Shown here: piece after piece, positions 6,804 through 13,884 of the stretch
Layout of the letters: every line of letters starts with the position of its first letter
How positions within the stretch are numbered: the first letter of the stretch is position 1
NCBI GenBank assembly: GCA_034433615.1
Contig: DAOUAJ010000059.1
Span: forward strand, 1-20,703
From: DAOUAJ01 sp034433615
GTDB lineage: Bacteria > Chloroflexota > Anaerolineae > DUEN01
Length of the DNA stretch: 20,703 bases
Reading direction: 5' to 3'
The notes under the pieces: model-generated
Database searches by the model: none
The model's input: the letters and a program-made list of their open reading frames with translations, nothing else
Told to the model about the DNA's origin: nothing
Position numbers and translations under genes: made by a program

Positions 6804-7873
6804 CCCCGCGTGAGCGAGTTCTGGCCGCCATGCGACGGCAACCGCCCGACCGGGTGCCGCGCGAGTTGAGCTGGGGCGGCTTCACGCCGGCTTTGATGGA
6901 CACCTTCCGTCAGAAGACCGGAGCTACAGACCCGGCCGAGTACTTCAACTTCGAGGTGCGCCCTATCTCTTTCCTAGATACGGGCGAACGGCCCGATTTC
7001 TCGCCTTATCTCCCGTCCGATCTGGGGGGCCTGGCGGTTGATCAGTGGGGCGTGGCGCGGCGACGAGGCACCTTCTTTCACTTCGAGCGTATGATCCACC
7101 CTCTGCGCGACTTGAGAAGCCCACGCGAGTTGGACGCCTACCCATTCCCCGAGCCGTTGGCGCCAGGCACGCACGAGCATTTGGACGTAGCCGTGGCCAG
7201 GCTGCACGGTCGTGATCTGGCTGTCGCGGGGGACCTGGTTTGCACCATCTTCGAGATCTCCTGGTACATGCGGGGCTTGGAACAGTTGCTCACCGACCTG
7301 GTTCTCAACCCCGACTTTGCTACCGCTTTGCTGGACCGGGTGACCGAGATCCGCAAGGTGCAGGCGCGCCGGATGGCTCAGGCGGGCGTGGACATCCTGC
7401 GGTTGGGGGACGACGTCAGCTCGCAGATCGGCATGCTGATGAGCCCGGCGACGTGGCGCGCCTGGCTCAAGCCACGGCTGCGGGCGGTGATCGAGGCAGC
7501 ACGGGCGGTCAACCCGGACCTCCTGATCTTCTACCACTCGGATGGGGACTGCCGGGCTATCGTGCCGGAGCTGATCGAGATTGGTGTGGACATCCTTAAC
7601 CCGGTGCAGCCAGAGTGCATGGACCCGGCCGAGATGAAGCGGCGGTACGGGGATCGGCTGGCGTTCTGGGGCACCGTGGGCACCCAGACAACCATGCCGT
7701 TCGGGACGCCGGCCCAGGTCAAGGCAGTCATTCGGGAGCGTATCGAGACCGTGGGCCAGGGCGGTGGGCTCTTGCTGGCTCCCACGCACATCCTGGAGCC
7801 GGATGTGCCGTGGGAGAACGTGTTGGCCTTTTTCGAGGCGACAGAAGAGCACAGCCTTTGCCTGATGGGTTAA
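6791..7873 (+). CDS. Uroporphyrinogen decarboxylase (URO-D) family protein, not HemE
   Basis: The protein has the URO-D/methyltransferase TIM-barrel family signatures: MTPRERVLAAMRR at the N-terminus, GDLVCTIFE, LGDDVSSQIGMLMSP, FYHSDGD (possible metal-binding histidine), VDILNPVQPE, WGTVGTQTTMPFGTP and a closing APTHILEPDVPWENVLAFF. It lacks the N-terminal MRQAGR motif of HemE, so haem synthesis is unlikely. Relatives outside HemE include corrinoid-dependent methyltransferases such as MtaA and CmuA, but no corrinoid protein is encoded here. GTG 6791 is chosen as start because AGAGGAGAG lies just upstream at proper distance; ATG 6800 is the alternative. DUF1638, which I associate with this kind of gene, follows at 8674. 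The substrate is unknown. Confidence 0.8.
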   Translation: MREMTPRERVLAAMRRQPPDRVPRELSWGGFTPALMDTFRQKTGATDPAEYFNFEVRPISFLDTGERPDFSPYLPSDLGGLAVDQWGVARRRGTFFHFERMIHPLRDLRSPRELDAYPFPEPLAPGTHEHLDVAVARLHGRDLAVAGDLVCTIFEISWYMRGLEQLLTDLVLNPDFATALLDRVTEIRKVQARRMAQAGVDILRLGDDVSSQIGMLMSPATWRAWLKPRLRAVIEAARAVNPDLLIFYHSDGDCRAIVPELIEIGVDILNPVQPECMDPAEMKRRYGDRLAFWGTVGTQTTMPFGTPAQVKAVIRERIETVGQGGGLLLAPTHILEPDVPWENVLAFFEATEEHSLCLMG

Positions 7874-7958
7874 CTGGAGTTTACGCCTATTCGGCAGTGC
7901 GATCGTGTTGTTCACAAATGCGAGAAGCAAGTAAGGTGGATTTAACGGAGGTATGATT

Positions 7959-8294
7959 ATGGAATTGGAAAGCTATCTTGATTTCCTTAGTCCAGATGAT
8001 ATTCGTATCAAGGGGACAAGGGTAGGCATCGAAACAGTATTGGATGACTACCTGAATGGCGCCAGCCCTGAGGAGATAGCGGCGCGCTACCGCACGTTGA
8101 CTTTGGAACAGATCTACGCGATCATTACCTATTATCTGCACTACCAGGAGGAGGTAGACGCATACCTGGCTCGGTGGCGGGAGTACACCGAAGCGGCCTG
8201 GCAAGAACAACAGCGTAATCCACCCCCGGTCGTACGTCGCCTGCGCGAACTCAAGGAGCGCCTGCTGTCAGAAGCGGAAATGGTGGATGCGTGA
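7959..8294 (+). CDS. DUF433 protein, antitoxin of a DUF433-DUF5615 pair
   Basis: This 111-residue protein has the DUF433 pattern: IRIKGTRVGIETVLDDYLNG followed by SPEEIAARYRTLTLEQIYAIITYYL, a short helix-turn-helix-like fold, then a charged C-terminal helix (residues 62-111). The GGAGG ribosome binding site ends at 7951; that is one base from ATG 7953 but seven from ATG 7959, so the second ATG is the likelier start. The stop codon overlaps the start of the next gene by 4 bp (GTGA), indicating translational coupling. DUF433 proteins are found upstream of PIN-like DUF5615 proteins and are regarded as the antitoxin half. Confidence 0.85.
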   Translation: MELESYLDFLSPDDIRIKGTRVGIETVLDDYLNGASPEEIAARYRTLTLEQIYAIITYYLHYQEEVDAYLARWREYTEAAWQEQQRNPPPVVRRLRELKERLLSEAEMVDA

Positions 8295-8653
8295 GCGAGA
8301 TTCGTTATCTTGTGGATGAGAACACCGCGCGCTCGATCAGCGATCAATTGCGCCGGCGGCAGCCCGATATTATTGCCTTGACTGTAGGCGACGACTTGGC
8401 ACCACCTCGTGGCACGCCCGATCCAGACATCTTGCTCTGGCTTGAGCGCGAAGGGTATTGCCTGATCACTCGAAATCGGCATTCCATGCCCCAACATTTG
8501 CGCGATCACCTGGCAGCAGGGCATCACGTGCCTGGGATATTCACACTGCGACCAAGAGCATCTATTGGACAGATTATTGACGACTTGCTATTGATCTGGG
8601 GCGCTTCTCAGCTAGAAGAGCACAGAGACCAGATCGTACATATCCCCCTCTAA
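8291..8653 (+). CDS. DUF5615 PIN-like protein, probable toxin
   Basis: The 120-residue protein shows the DUF5615/Mut7-C-like PIN layout: IRYLVDENTARSI with an early acidic pair, DPDILLWLEREGYCLITRNRHSMP, and GIFTLRP near the C-terminus. PIN-fold proteins use clustered acidic residues to bind metal and cut RNA; this subfamily is predicted rather than proven to do so. GTG 8291 overlaps the antitoxin stop by 4 bp. The pair is intact, in contrast to the broken antitoxin at 6574. Confidence 0.85.
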   Translation: MSEIRYLVDENTARSISDQLRRRQPDIIALTVGDDLAPPRGTPDPDILLWLEREGYCLITRNRHSMPQHLRDHLAAGHHVPGIFTLRPRASIGQIIDDLLLIWGASQLEEHRDQIVHIPL

Positions 8654-8673
8654 AGGTGAAAGTTGAGGCAATA

Positions 8674-9426
8674 ATGCGACTCAGATGTCTTGCATGTGAG
8701 GTGTTAGCCCGGCCGTTGTATCTGTGCGCGGCCCATTCGCCGCATGTGGTGGACGTGGAGCTGTTCCGACGTGGGTTGCACAACGATCCCCCGGACCTGC
8801 GGGCGCGACTGCAGGCTCGCATTGATGCCGCGTCCGGCGAAGGGTACGATGCGGTGGCCCTGGCGTATGGCCTGTGTGGACAGTCCGTGGCCGGGCTGGA
8901 AGCTAGAGACATCCCTCTGGTGGTGCCACGAGCGCACGACTGTATCACCCTCTTCCTGGGTTCGCGCGAGCGCTATCGCCAGCAGTTCGAGGAGCACCCC
9001 GGCACCTACTGGTATAACCTCGACTACATGGAACGATCAGACGGCAGTGGCGGGAGCGTGGCATTGGGATCGGATACCAGCACCGACATTGACGCCGTTT
9101 ATCAGGAGTACGTGGAGAAGTACGGCAAGGAGAACGCTGACTATCTGATGGAAGTGATGGGCGCCTGGCAGCAGCACTATCAGCGGGCGGCCTACATTGA
9201 CATGGGCGTGGGCGATGGCTCGAAGATAGAAGCGCAGGCCCGCGCCCAGGCGGAGCGGCGCGGCTGGCTGTTCGATCGCGTGGCCGGCGACCTGGTGCTG
9301 GTGCGCCGGCTGCTTTACGGCGACTGGGATGGCGACTTCCTGATCGTGCCGCCGGGCCAGCGCATCAAGATGACGTATGATGATCAGGTAGTAACGTGTG
9401 TCAGAGGGGTGAGTAACGAGGGATGA
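8674..9426 (+). CDS. DUF1638 protein of unknown function
   Basis: The protein has the DUF1638 conserved blocks: an N-terminal MRLRCLACEVLARP with Cys5 and Cys8, the central AYGLCG with Cys68, and PRAHDCITLFLGS with His88 and Cys90. These conserved cysteines and the histidine suggest a metal or cofactor site, which is my inference. Its length is 250 residues. ATG 8674 is preferred over GTG 8656 because GAGG lies five bases before it and the extra residues are not part of the family. It follows the toxin gene by 20 bp and lies downstream of the URO-D-family gene, with the toxin-antitoxin pair between them. Its reaction is not known. Confidence 0.85.
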   Translation: MRLRCLACEVLARPLYLCAAHSPHVVDVELFRRGLHNDPPDLRARLQARIDAASGEGYDAVALAYGLCGQSVAGLEARDIPLVVPRAHDCITLFLGSRERYRQQFEEHPGTYWYNLDYMERSDGSGGSVALGSDTSTDIDAVYQEYVEKYGKENADYLMEVMGAWQQHYQRAAYIDMGVGDGSKIEAQARAQAERRGWLFDRVAGDLVLVRRLLYGDWDGDFLIVPPGQRIKMTYDDQVVTCVRGVSNEG

Positions 9427-9451
9427 GGGACGGGTAGCGTGTGACGAGGGG

Positions 9452-9565
9452 GACAAGTTCTACGAGCACCAGGATGCTGGCGTCCCTGAGTATTGGCTGA
9501 TTGACCCGGCGCGAGAACAGGCCGAGTTTTACCAGTTGGACGCTCATGAATTTCATACGCAGTGA
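9452..9565 (+). pseudogene. Uma2 (DUF820) nuclease relic, C-terminal fragment
   Basis: The frame from 9452 reads DKFYEHQDAGVPEYWLIDP and continues AREQAEFYQLDAHEFHTQ to TGA 9563. This is the conserved centre and end of Uma2 family proteins (K...Y...GVPEYWLIDP). The N-terminal half is absent and no start codon with a ribosome binding site precedes it; the frame runs back into the end of the DUF1638 gene. It is a decayed fragment too short to be functional. Uma2 proteins are very numerous in Chloroflexota and cyanobacteria, so a relic is unsurprising. Confidence 0.75.
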
Positions 9566-9586
9566 GGTTATGGAGGGAGCAACTCT

Positions 9587-10672
9587 ATGCCTGAACTTTT
9601 TGGTCGTACCTTAACTCGCCAGGAGCTTTTGCAGCGCCTGGGAGACATGCGCCAGGTGGCGGGTGTGCGGCTGGCAGAGCTGGCTGATGGCCCCGAGCGC
9701 GGTATCCGCGTCGCCGACGTGTACACGGGCAGCGGCTTCGCCTTCACCGTGCTGCTGGACCGGGGGATGGACATCGGCGCGGCCAGCTTCAATGGCCGGG
9801 CGCTGGCCTGGCAGGCCCAGCCGGGCACCCCGGCGCCCGCTTTCTACGAGCCGGAGGGACTGGGCTGGCTACGCACCTTCCACGGCGGGCTGGAGGCCAC
9901 CTGCGGGCTGACCTACGCCGGCGCCCCGTGCGAAGATCAGGGACAAGCGCTGGGGCTTCACGGCCGCATCGGCCACATCCCGGCTCGCCACGTCTACGCC
10001 GACGCCGGCTGGGAAGGTGATGAGTACGTGATCTGGGTGCAGGGCAAGATGCGGGAGACGGTGGTCTTCGGCGAGGACCTGCTGCTCACCCGGCGCATCT
10101 CCGCCCGCATGGGCGAGTCTCGCCTGCTCATTGAGGACACGGTGGAAAATATCGGCCATTTGCCCGCGCCCCACATGATGCTTTACCATTGCAACTTCGG
10201 CTGGCCACTGATTGACGATGGCACGGAGCTGATCGCGCCCTCGATCCAGGTCACGCCGCGCGATGCCGTGGCCCAGCCGGGGCTGAACCAGCACGCCCGC
10301 TTTGAGAAGCCACAGCCGGGCTACGCCGAGCAGGTCTTCTTCCACGACACGCGGGCCGACGCCGACGGGTACGTGACGGTCGTCCTGGCCAATCGGACAT
10401 TGGACGGCGGGCGCGGCTTCGGCGCGTACGTCCGCTACCGCCAGGCTGAGCTGCCCCGGCTCGTCGAGTGGAAGCAGATGGGGGCCGGGACCTACGTTGT
10501 CGGCGTCGAGCCGGCCAACTGCCTGGTGATGGGCCGCGCGGCCGAGCGGGCTCGCGGTACACTGGTGACCCTGGCGCCGGGCGAGAAGCGGGAATATCGG
10601 GTCGAGATTGGCGTGTTGCCCGATAACGTGGCTATTGACTCGTTGGCCCAACGAGTTCGTTCGTTGGCGTGA
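9587..10672 (+). CDS. DUF4432 family, aldose 1-epimerase-like protein
   Basis: The 361-residue protein matches DUF4432, a branch of the galactose-mutarotase fold. Visible blocks are GIRVADVYTGSGFAFTVLLD, RGMDIGAASFNGRALAW, WLRTFHGGLEATCGL, LGLHGRIGHIPA, MMLYHCNFGWPLID and VGVEPANCLVMGR. Histidines in the HGG, LHGR and YHCN blocks would sit in the sugar-binding groove, as in mutarotases, with an acidic residue as partner. It probably interconverts or binds anomers of a sugar or modified sugar; the substrate is unknown. A strong ribosome binding site (GGAGGGAG, 9571-9578) supports the start. Its neighbours include sugar dehydrogenases and Gfo/Idh oxidoreductases, consistent with carbohydrate use. 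Confidence 0.87.
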   Translation: MPELFGRTLTRQELLQRLGDMRQVAGVRLAELADGPERGIRVADVYTGSGFAFTVLLDRGMDIGAASFNGRALAWQAQPGTPAPAFYEPEGLGWLRTFHGGLEATCGLTYAGAPCEDQGQALGLHGRIGHIPARHVYADAGWEGDEYVIWVQGKMRETVVFGEDLLLTRRISARMGESRLLIEDTVENIGHLPAPHMMLYHCNFGWPLIDDGTELIAPSIQVTPRDAVAQPGLNQHARFEKPQPGYAEQVFFHDTRADADGYVTVVLANRTLDGGRGFGAYVRYRQAELPRLVEWKQMGAGTYVVGVEPANCLVMGRAAERARGTLVTLAPGEKREYRVEIGVLPDNVAIDSLAQRVRSLA

Positions 10673-10706
10673 GAGACTTTCGCCCATCATGTTCGTTGGC
10701 GTGAGA
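10638..10706 (+). repeat. Inverted repeat at the end of the DUF4432 gene and a 16-bp direct repeat
   Basis: A perfect 9-bp inverted repeat (ACTCGTTGG 10638-10646, CCAACGAGT 10648-10656) lies in the last codons of the DUF4432 gene. Directly after it, GTTCGTTGGCGTGAGA (10659-10674) spans the stop codon and recurs at 10691-10706 in the intergenic gap. The second copy looks like a small local duplication of the gene end. Confidence 0.6.
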
Positions 10707-10728
10707 ACACATCTTGTAAGGAGGAGTT

Positions 10729-11040
10729 ATGGAGTCCAGGTATCAGTTGTTACGCATTCTGGCCCTCGTCTCGCTCATCCTGGCCGCCATTGTGTTCATA
10801 TGGGGGCTGTGGAATGGGCTGAGCTGGCAGGGCAAAGTCGCGGGGTTCCAGGGTTTGACCGCGCCGGGCGGCCTGAAGCTGGTTCTGCGTCTGACCGCGT
10901 TCTTCATACCGTTCGGGCCAGCCCTTTTCTTTACGATCCTGCTGTTCCTGGGTGCCAGCGGGCTGCAACTCATGTTGGATACGGCGGAGCGGACCCAGAC
11001 GCTGGTGAATGAGCTGAAGCAGCGGGCACAAGGGAGCTAG
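10729..11040 (+). CDS. Small membrane protein with two predicted transmembrane helices
   Basis: I do not recognise the family. The 103-residue protein has two hydrophobic segments, about residues 8-28 (ILALVSLILAAIVFIWGLW) and 56-80 (FFIPFGPALFFTILLFLGAS), joined by a loop of about 27 residues with glycines. A charged C-terminal helix (about 85-103, with TERTQ-like polar residues) probably faces the cytoplasm. A strong AAGGAGGAG ribosome binding site precedes the start. The M24 peptidase gene starts 12 bp after the stop, so the two are probably co-transcribed; whether they act together is unknown. Confidence 0.75.
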   Translation: MESRYQLLRILALVSLILAAIVFIWGLWNGLSWQGKVAGFQGLTAPGGLKLVLRLTAFFIPFGPALFFTILLFLGASGLQLMLDTAERTQTLVNELKQRAQGS

Positions 11041-11052
11041 CGCAGTCTGACC

Positions 11053-12231
11053 ATGCTTGATCTCTCCCAGATCCAACCCTTGCTGATCGAGGCCAGGCTG
11101 GGCGGCTGGCTCCTCTTTGATTTCCACGGCATGAATCCCATTGCCCGCCGGGTGGTGGGGCTGCCGGGACAGGGGGTGTTCAGCCGCCGCTGGGCCTACT
11201 GGATCCCGGCGCGCGGGGAGCCGGCCTGGATCGTCCCGCGCCTGGAGGCTAGCCACTTCGACCCGCCGGCCCCTGGCCGCGTCCTCACTTACGTGAGCTG
11301 GCAGGACTGGCGTGACCGTCTGAGCGGCGTGCTGCGCGGTACCGGCCCGGTGGCGATGGAGTACTCGCCGCAGGGGGCGATCCCCTATGTCTCCCGCGTG
11401 GACGCCGGCACCATCGAGACGGTGCGCAGCCTGGGCGTGGAAGTAGTCTCCTCGGCTGACCTGGTGCAGGCAGTGGAGGCCAGGTGGACGCCGGCTCAGC
11501 TCGATAGCCACCGCCGCAGCGCGGCCGCGCTCCTGGCTGTCAAGGACGCGGCTTTCCAGCGCATCGCCCAGGCGTTGGTAAGCGGTCAGAGCCTTCATGA
11601 GCACGAAGTGCAGACTTTTATCCTGGAGCAGTGCACAGAGCGCAACATGACGGGGGCTGGGGCCATCGTGGCCGTCAACGCCCACAGCGGCAACCCGCAC
11701 TATTTCCCTACGCCTGATCGCCCCACGCCCATCCACCCTGGCGATTGGGTGCTGATTGACCTGTGGGCGAAGGGAACGGAGCCGGACGCTGTCTACGCCG
11801 ACATCACCTGGGTAGCCTACGCCGGCGCGCAGCCGCCCAGGCAGTACCAGGAGCTCTTCGACATCGTGCGGGCCGCTCGCGATGCAGCCGTGCGCTTCGT
11901 CCAGGAAGGGGTGCGGGCGGGGCGCCCCGTCTACGGCTACCAGGTGGACGACGTGGCGCGGAGGGTGATCACCGATGCTGGCTACGGTGAGCACTTCATC
12001 CACCGCACCGGCCATTCCATCGGCGTGGAAGGGCATGGCAACGGCGTCAACATAGACAACCTGGAAACCCAGGATCGCCGCCGTCTGATCCCTGGCGTGG
12101 GGTTCTCCATCGAGCCGGGCATCTACCTGCCCGAGTTCGGCGTGCGGCTGGAGATTGACATGGTCGTGGGCGAGCGGGATGCCGAAGTGACGACGCTGCC
12201 GATGCAGGACGAGATCGTCCGGCTGTCCTGA
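11053..12231 (+). CDS. M24 family metallopeptidase (Xaa-Pro peptidase-like)
   Basis: This is a pita-bread-fold metallopeptidase of the Xaa-Pro aminopeptidase/prolidase group. The five metal ligands are all present: Asp236 (VLIDLW), Asp250 (ADITW), His321 (RTGHSIG), Glu354 (SIEPGIY) and Glu367 (RLEIDM). They bind two metal ions for hydrolysis of peptides with proline at the second position. A creatinase-like N-terminal domain covers about residues 1-150. The length of 392 residues is normal and there is no signal peptide, so it is probably cytoplasmic. It starts 12 bp after the small membrane protein. Some relatives act on non-peptide amides, so the substrate is not certain. Confidence 0.9.
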   Translation: MLDLSQIQPLLIEARLGGWLLFDFHGMNPIARRVVGLPGQGVFSRRWAYWIPARGEPAWIVPRLEASHFDPPAPGRVLTYVSWQDWRDRLSGVLRGTGPVAMEYSPQGAIPYVSRVDAGTIETVRSLGVEVVSSADLVQAVEARWTPAQLDSHRRSAAALLAVKDAAFQRIAQALVSGQSLHEHEVQTFILEQCTERNMTGAGAIVAVNAHSGNPHYFPTPDRPTPIHPGDWVLIDLWAKGTEPDAVYADITWVAYAGAQPPRQYQELFDIVRAARDAAVRFVQEGVRAGRPVYGYQVDDVARRVITDAGYGEHFIHRTGHSIGVEGHGNGVNIDNLETQDRRRLIPGVGFSIEPGIYLPEFGVRLEIDMVVGERDAEVTTLPMQDEIVRLS

Positions 12232-12235
12232 AAAT

Positions 12236-12270
12236 AGCAGTCAGCTATCAGCGGTCAGCTATCAGCCATC
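12236..12270 (-). repeat. Heptanucleotide tandem repeat, inverse orientation of the 3381-3439 unit
   Basis: Five 7-bp units, AGCAGTC AGCTATC AGCGGTC and then AGCTATC AGCCATC, run 12236-12270 on the + strand. On the - strand these are GCTGAT-type units, as at 3398-3439. The run starts four bases after the M24 peptidase stop and is followed at once by the 31-bp direct repeat. Confidence 0.8.
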
Positions 12271-12276
12271 AGCCGC

Positions 12277-12400
12277 CCGCGATGGGCGAAGGTCTCCTGA
12301 CCGAGCCTTCGCTCCGCAGCCTGCCTTGAGCCGCTGGTCAGACCGGGGATTTCGCTCAGCATAACATTACCGCGATGGGCGAAGGTCTCCTGACCGAGCC
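12277..12400 (+). repeat. Pair of identical 31-bp direct repeats upstream of lutB
   Basis: The 31 bases at 12277-12307 recur without change at 12370-12400, a 93-bp period. Each copy contains GGTCTCCTGACC with GGTC/GACC arms. In the first copy a longer hairpin is possible: CGAAGG plus CTC on one side pair with GAG plus CCTTCG on the other around a bulged T. The segment between copies has no coding potential that I can support. The whole gap 12232-12453 thus holds a heptad array, two long repeats and probably the leader of lutB. Confidence 0.8.
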
Positions 12401-12453
12401 CCCTCCTTCCGTGCGCCGTGGCAGCGCGCCCGGCATGGAAAGCTGTCCTGACT

Positions 12454-13884
12454 ATGGCAAAGCGCTCGCCTCCACTCTCCTTTGACCAGCGTGTGCGCGT
12501 GGCGCTGGAGGATCGGCACCTGCGCCTGGCTTTGCAGCGCGCCACGGGGCAATTCACGCTCAAACGGGAGCAGGCTTTCGCTGAACTGGCCGATCCCCAG
12601 GCGCTGCGTGACCATGCCCGTGCCATCCGTGAGTACGCGATTACCCATCTGCCGGAGCTGCTGGAGCGGCTGGAGAGGGAGGTGACGACGCGGGGCGGCG
12701 TCGTGTATTGGGCTGAGGACGCGGCTCAGGCCCGCCAGATCGTCCTGGAGCTGGCGCGGTCGCACGGTGTGCGCCAGATCGTCAAGAGCAAGTCCATGGT
12801 CAGCGAGGAGATCGGCCTCAACCGCGCGTTGGAGTCCGTCGGGCTGGAAGTGGTGGAGACCGATCTGGGCGAGTACATCATCCAACTGGCCGGCGAGACG
12901 CCGTCGCACATCGTGACCCCGGCCATCCACAAGCGTAAAGAGGACATCGCCGAGATCTTTGAGCGTCGTCTGGGCGTGCCGTTGACGCTGGAGCCGGAGA
13001 TTCTGACCGCGGCGGCGCGCCGCCGGATGCGCCGGCACTTCCTGCAGGCCGAGATGGGGATCACCGGCATCAACTTCGCTGTGGCGGAGACGGGGACGCT
13101 GGCCATCGTCACCAACGAGGGCAACGGCCGCTTCGTGACGGGTGTGCCCCCGCTGCACGTGGCGATCATGGGCATCGAGAAGGTCGTCCCCACACTGGAA
13201 GACCTGATGCTGCTGTTGCAAATGCTCACCCGCAGTGCCACGGGGCAGAAGCTAAGCACCTACGTCAGCCTGATCAGCGGTCCGGCGCGGCCAGGCGATC
13301 CCGATGGGCCGGAGGAGTTGCACCTCATCCTGCTGGACAACGGCCGCAGCCAGATCATCGCCGACGGTTACGCCGAGGTACTCTGCTGCATCCGGTGCGG
13401 CGCCTGCCTGAACAGTTGCCCGGTGTATCGGGAGATCGGCGGGCACGCCTACGGCTGGGTGTACTCCGGCCCCATCGGCGCGATGGTGACGCCGTTGCTG
13501 CTGGGCTTGCCTCACACCAGCGAGCTGCCGGGCGCCAGCTCACTGTGCGGCGCCTGCCGGGATGTGTGTCCGGTGCAGATTGACATCCCGCAAGTGCTGC
13601 TGAACCTGCGTGCCGACCTGACCGCGATGGGCCTCTCTCCCTGGTGGGAGCGATGGGCCATCCGCGGGTGGCGCTGGCTGATGGAATCCCCGCAACGGTA
13701 TCGGTGGGCGGGCCGCCTGGCGCGTTGGGGGAGCTTCTGGCTGGCGCGCCAGGGACGGCTACGCTGGTTGCCCCCGCCATTGAACCGCTGGACGCGTAGC
13801 CGGGACTTTCCCGCCTTCGCCGCTCGTCCGTTTCGTGATCGCTGGGCCGCGCGGCAACGTTCGGTACGGGGGGCCAGCTCATGA
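12454..13884 (+). CDS. lutB: LutB-type iron-sulfur protein of lactate utilisation
   Basis: This matches LutB, the iron-sulfur subunit of the LutABC system that oxidises L-lactate (or related 2-hydroxy acids) to pyruvate in the cytoplasm. An LUD domain covers about residues 60-290. A ferredoxin-like part follows with cluster ligands Cys312, Cys315, Cys318 and Cys322 (CIRCGACLNSCP). A second motif uses Cys365, Cys368 and Cys372 (SLCGACRDVCP). A tryptophan- and arginine-rich C-terminal region (about 400-476) follows. With ATG 12454 it has 476 residues, like LutB; GTG 12418 would add 12 residues of poor quality. lutC overlaps its stop by 4 bp. A LutA gene is not present in the window, upstream or downstream. 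Confidence 0.92.
   Translation: MAKRSPPLSFDQRVRVALEDRHLRLALQRATGQFTLKREQAFAELADPQALRDHARAIREYAITHLPELLERLEREVTTRGGVVYWAEDAAQARQIVLELARSHGVRQIVKSKSMVSEEIGLNRALESVGLEVVETDLGEYIIQLAGETPSHIVTPAIHKRKEDIAEIFERRLGVPLTLEPEILTAAARRRMRRHFLQAEMGITGINFAVAETGTLAIVTNEGNGRFVTGVPPLHVAIMGIEKVVPTLEDLMLLLQMLTRSATGQKLSTYVSLISGPARPGDPDGPEELHLILLDNGRSQIIADGYAEVLCCIRCGACLNSCPVYREIGGHAYGWVYSGPIGAMVTPLLLGLPHTSELPGASSLCGACRDVCPVQIDIPQVLLNLRADLTAMGLSPWWERWAIRGWRWLMESPQRYRWAGRLARWGSFWLARQGRLRWLPPPLNRWTRSRDFPAFAARPFRDRWAARQRSVRGASS

Noticed and set aside
12277..12400. Two-unit CRISPR with one spacer
   Set aside because: A 31-bp repeat and 62-bp interval do not match usual spacer length, there are only two units, and no cas gene adjoins.
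12256..12626. Minus-strand ORF through the 31-bp repeats giving a repeated GLGQETFAHRG peptide
   Set aside because: It is antisense to lutB, and the repetition follows directly from the DNA repeat rather than from a protein repeat.
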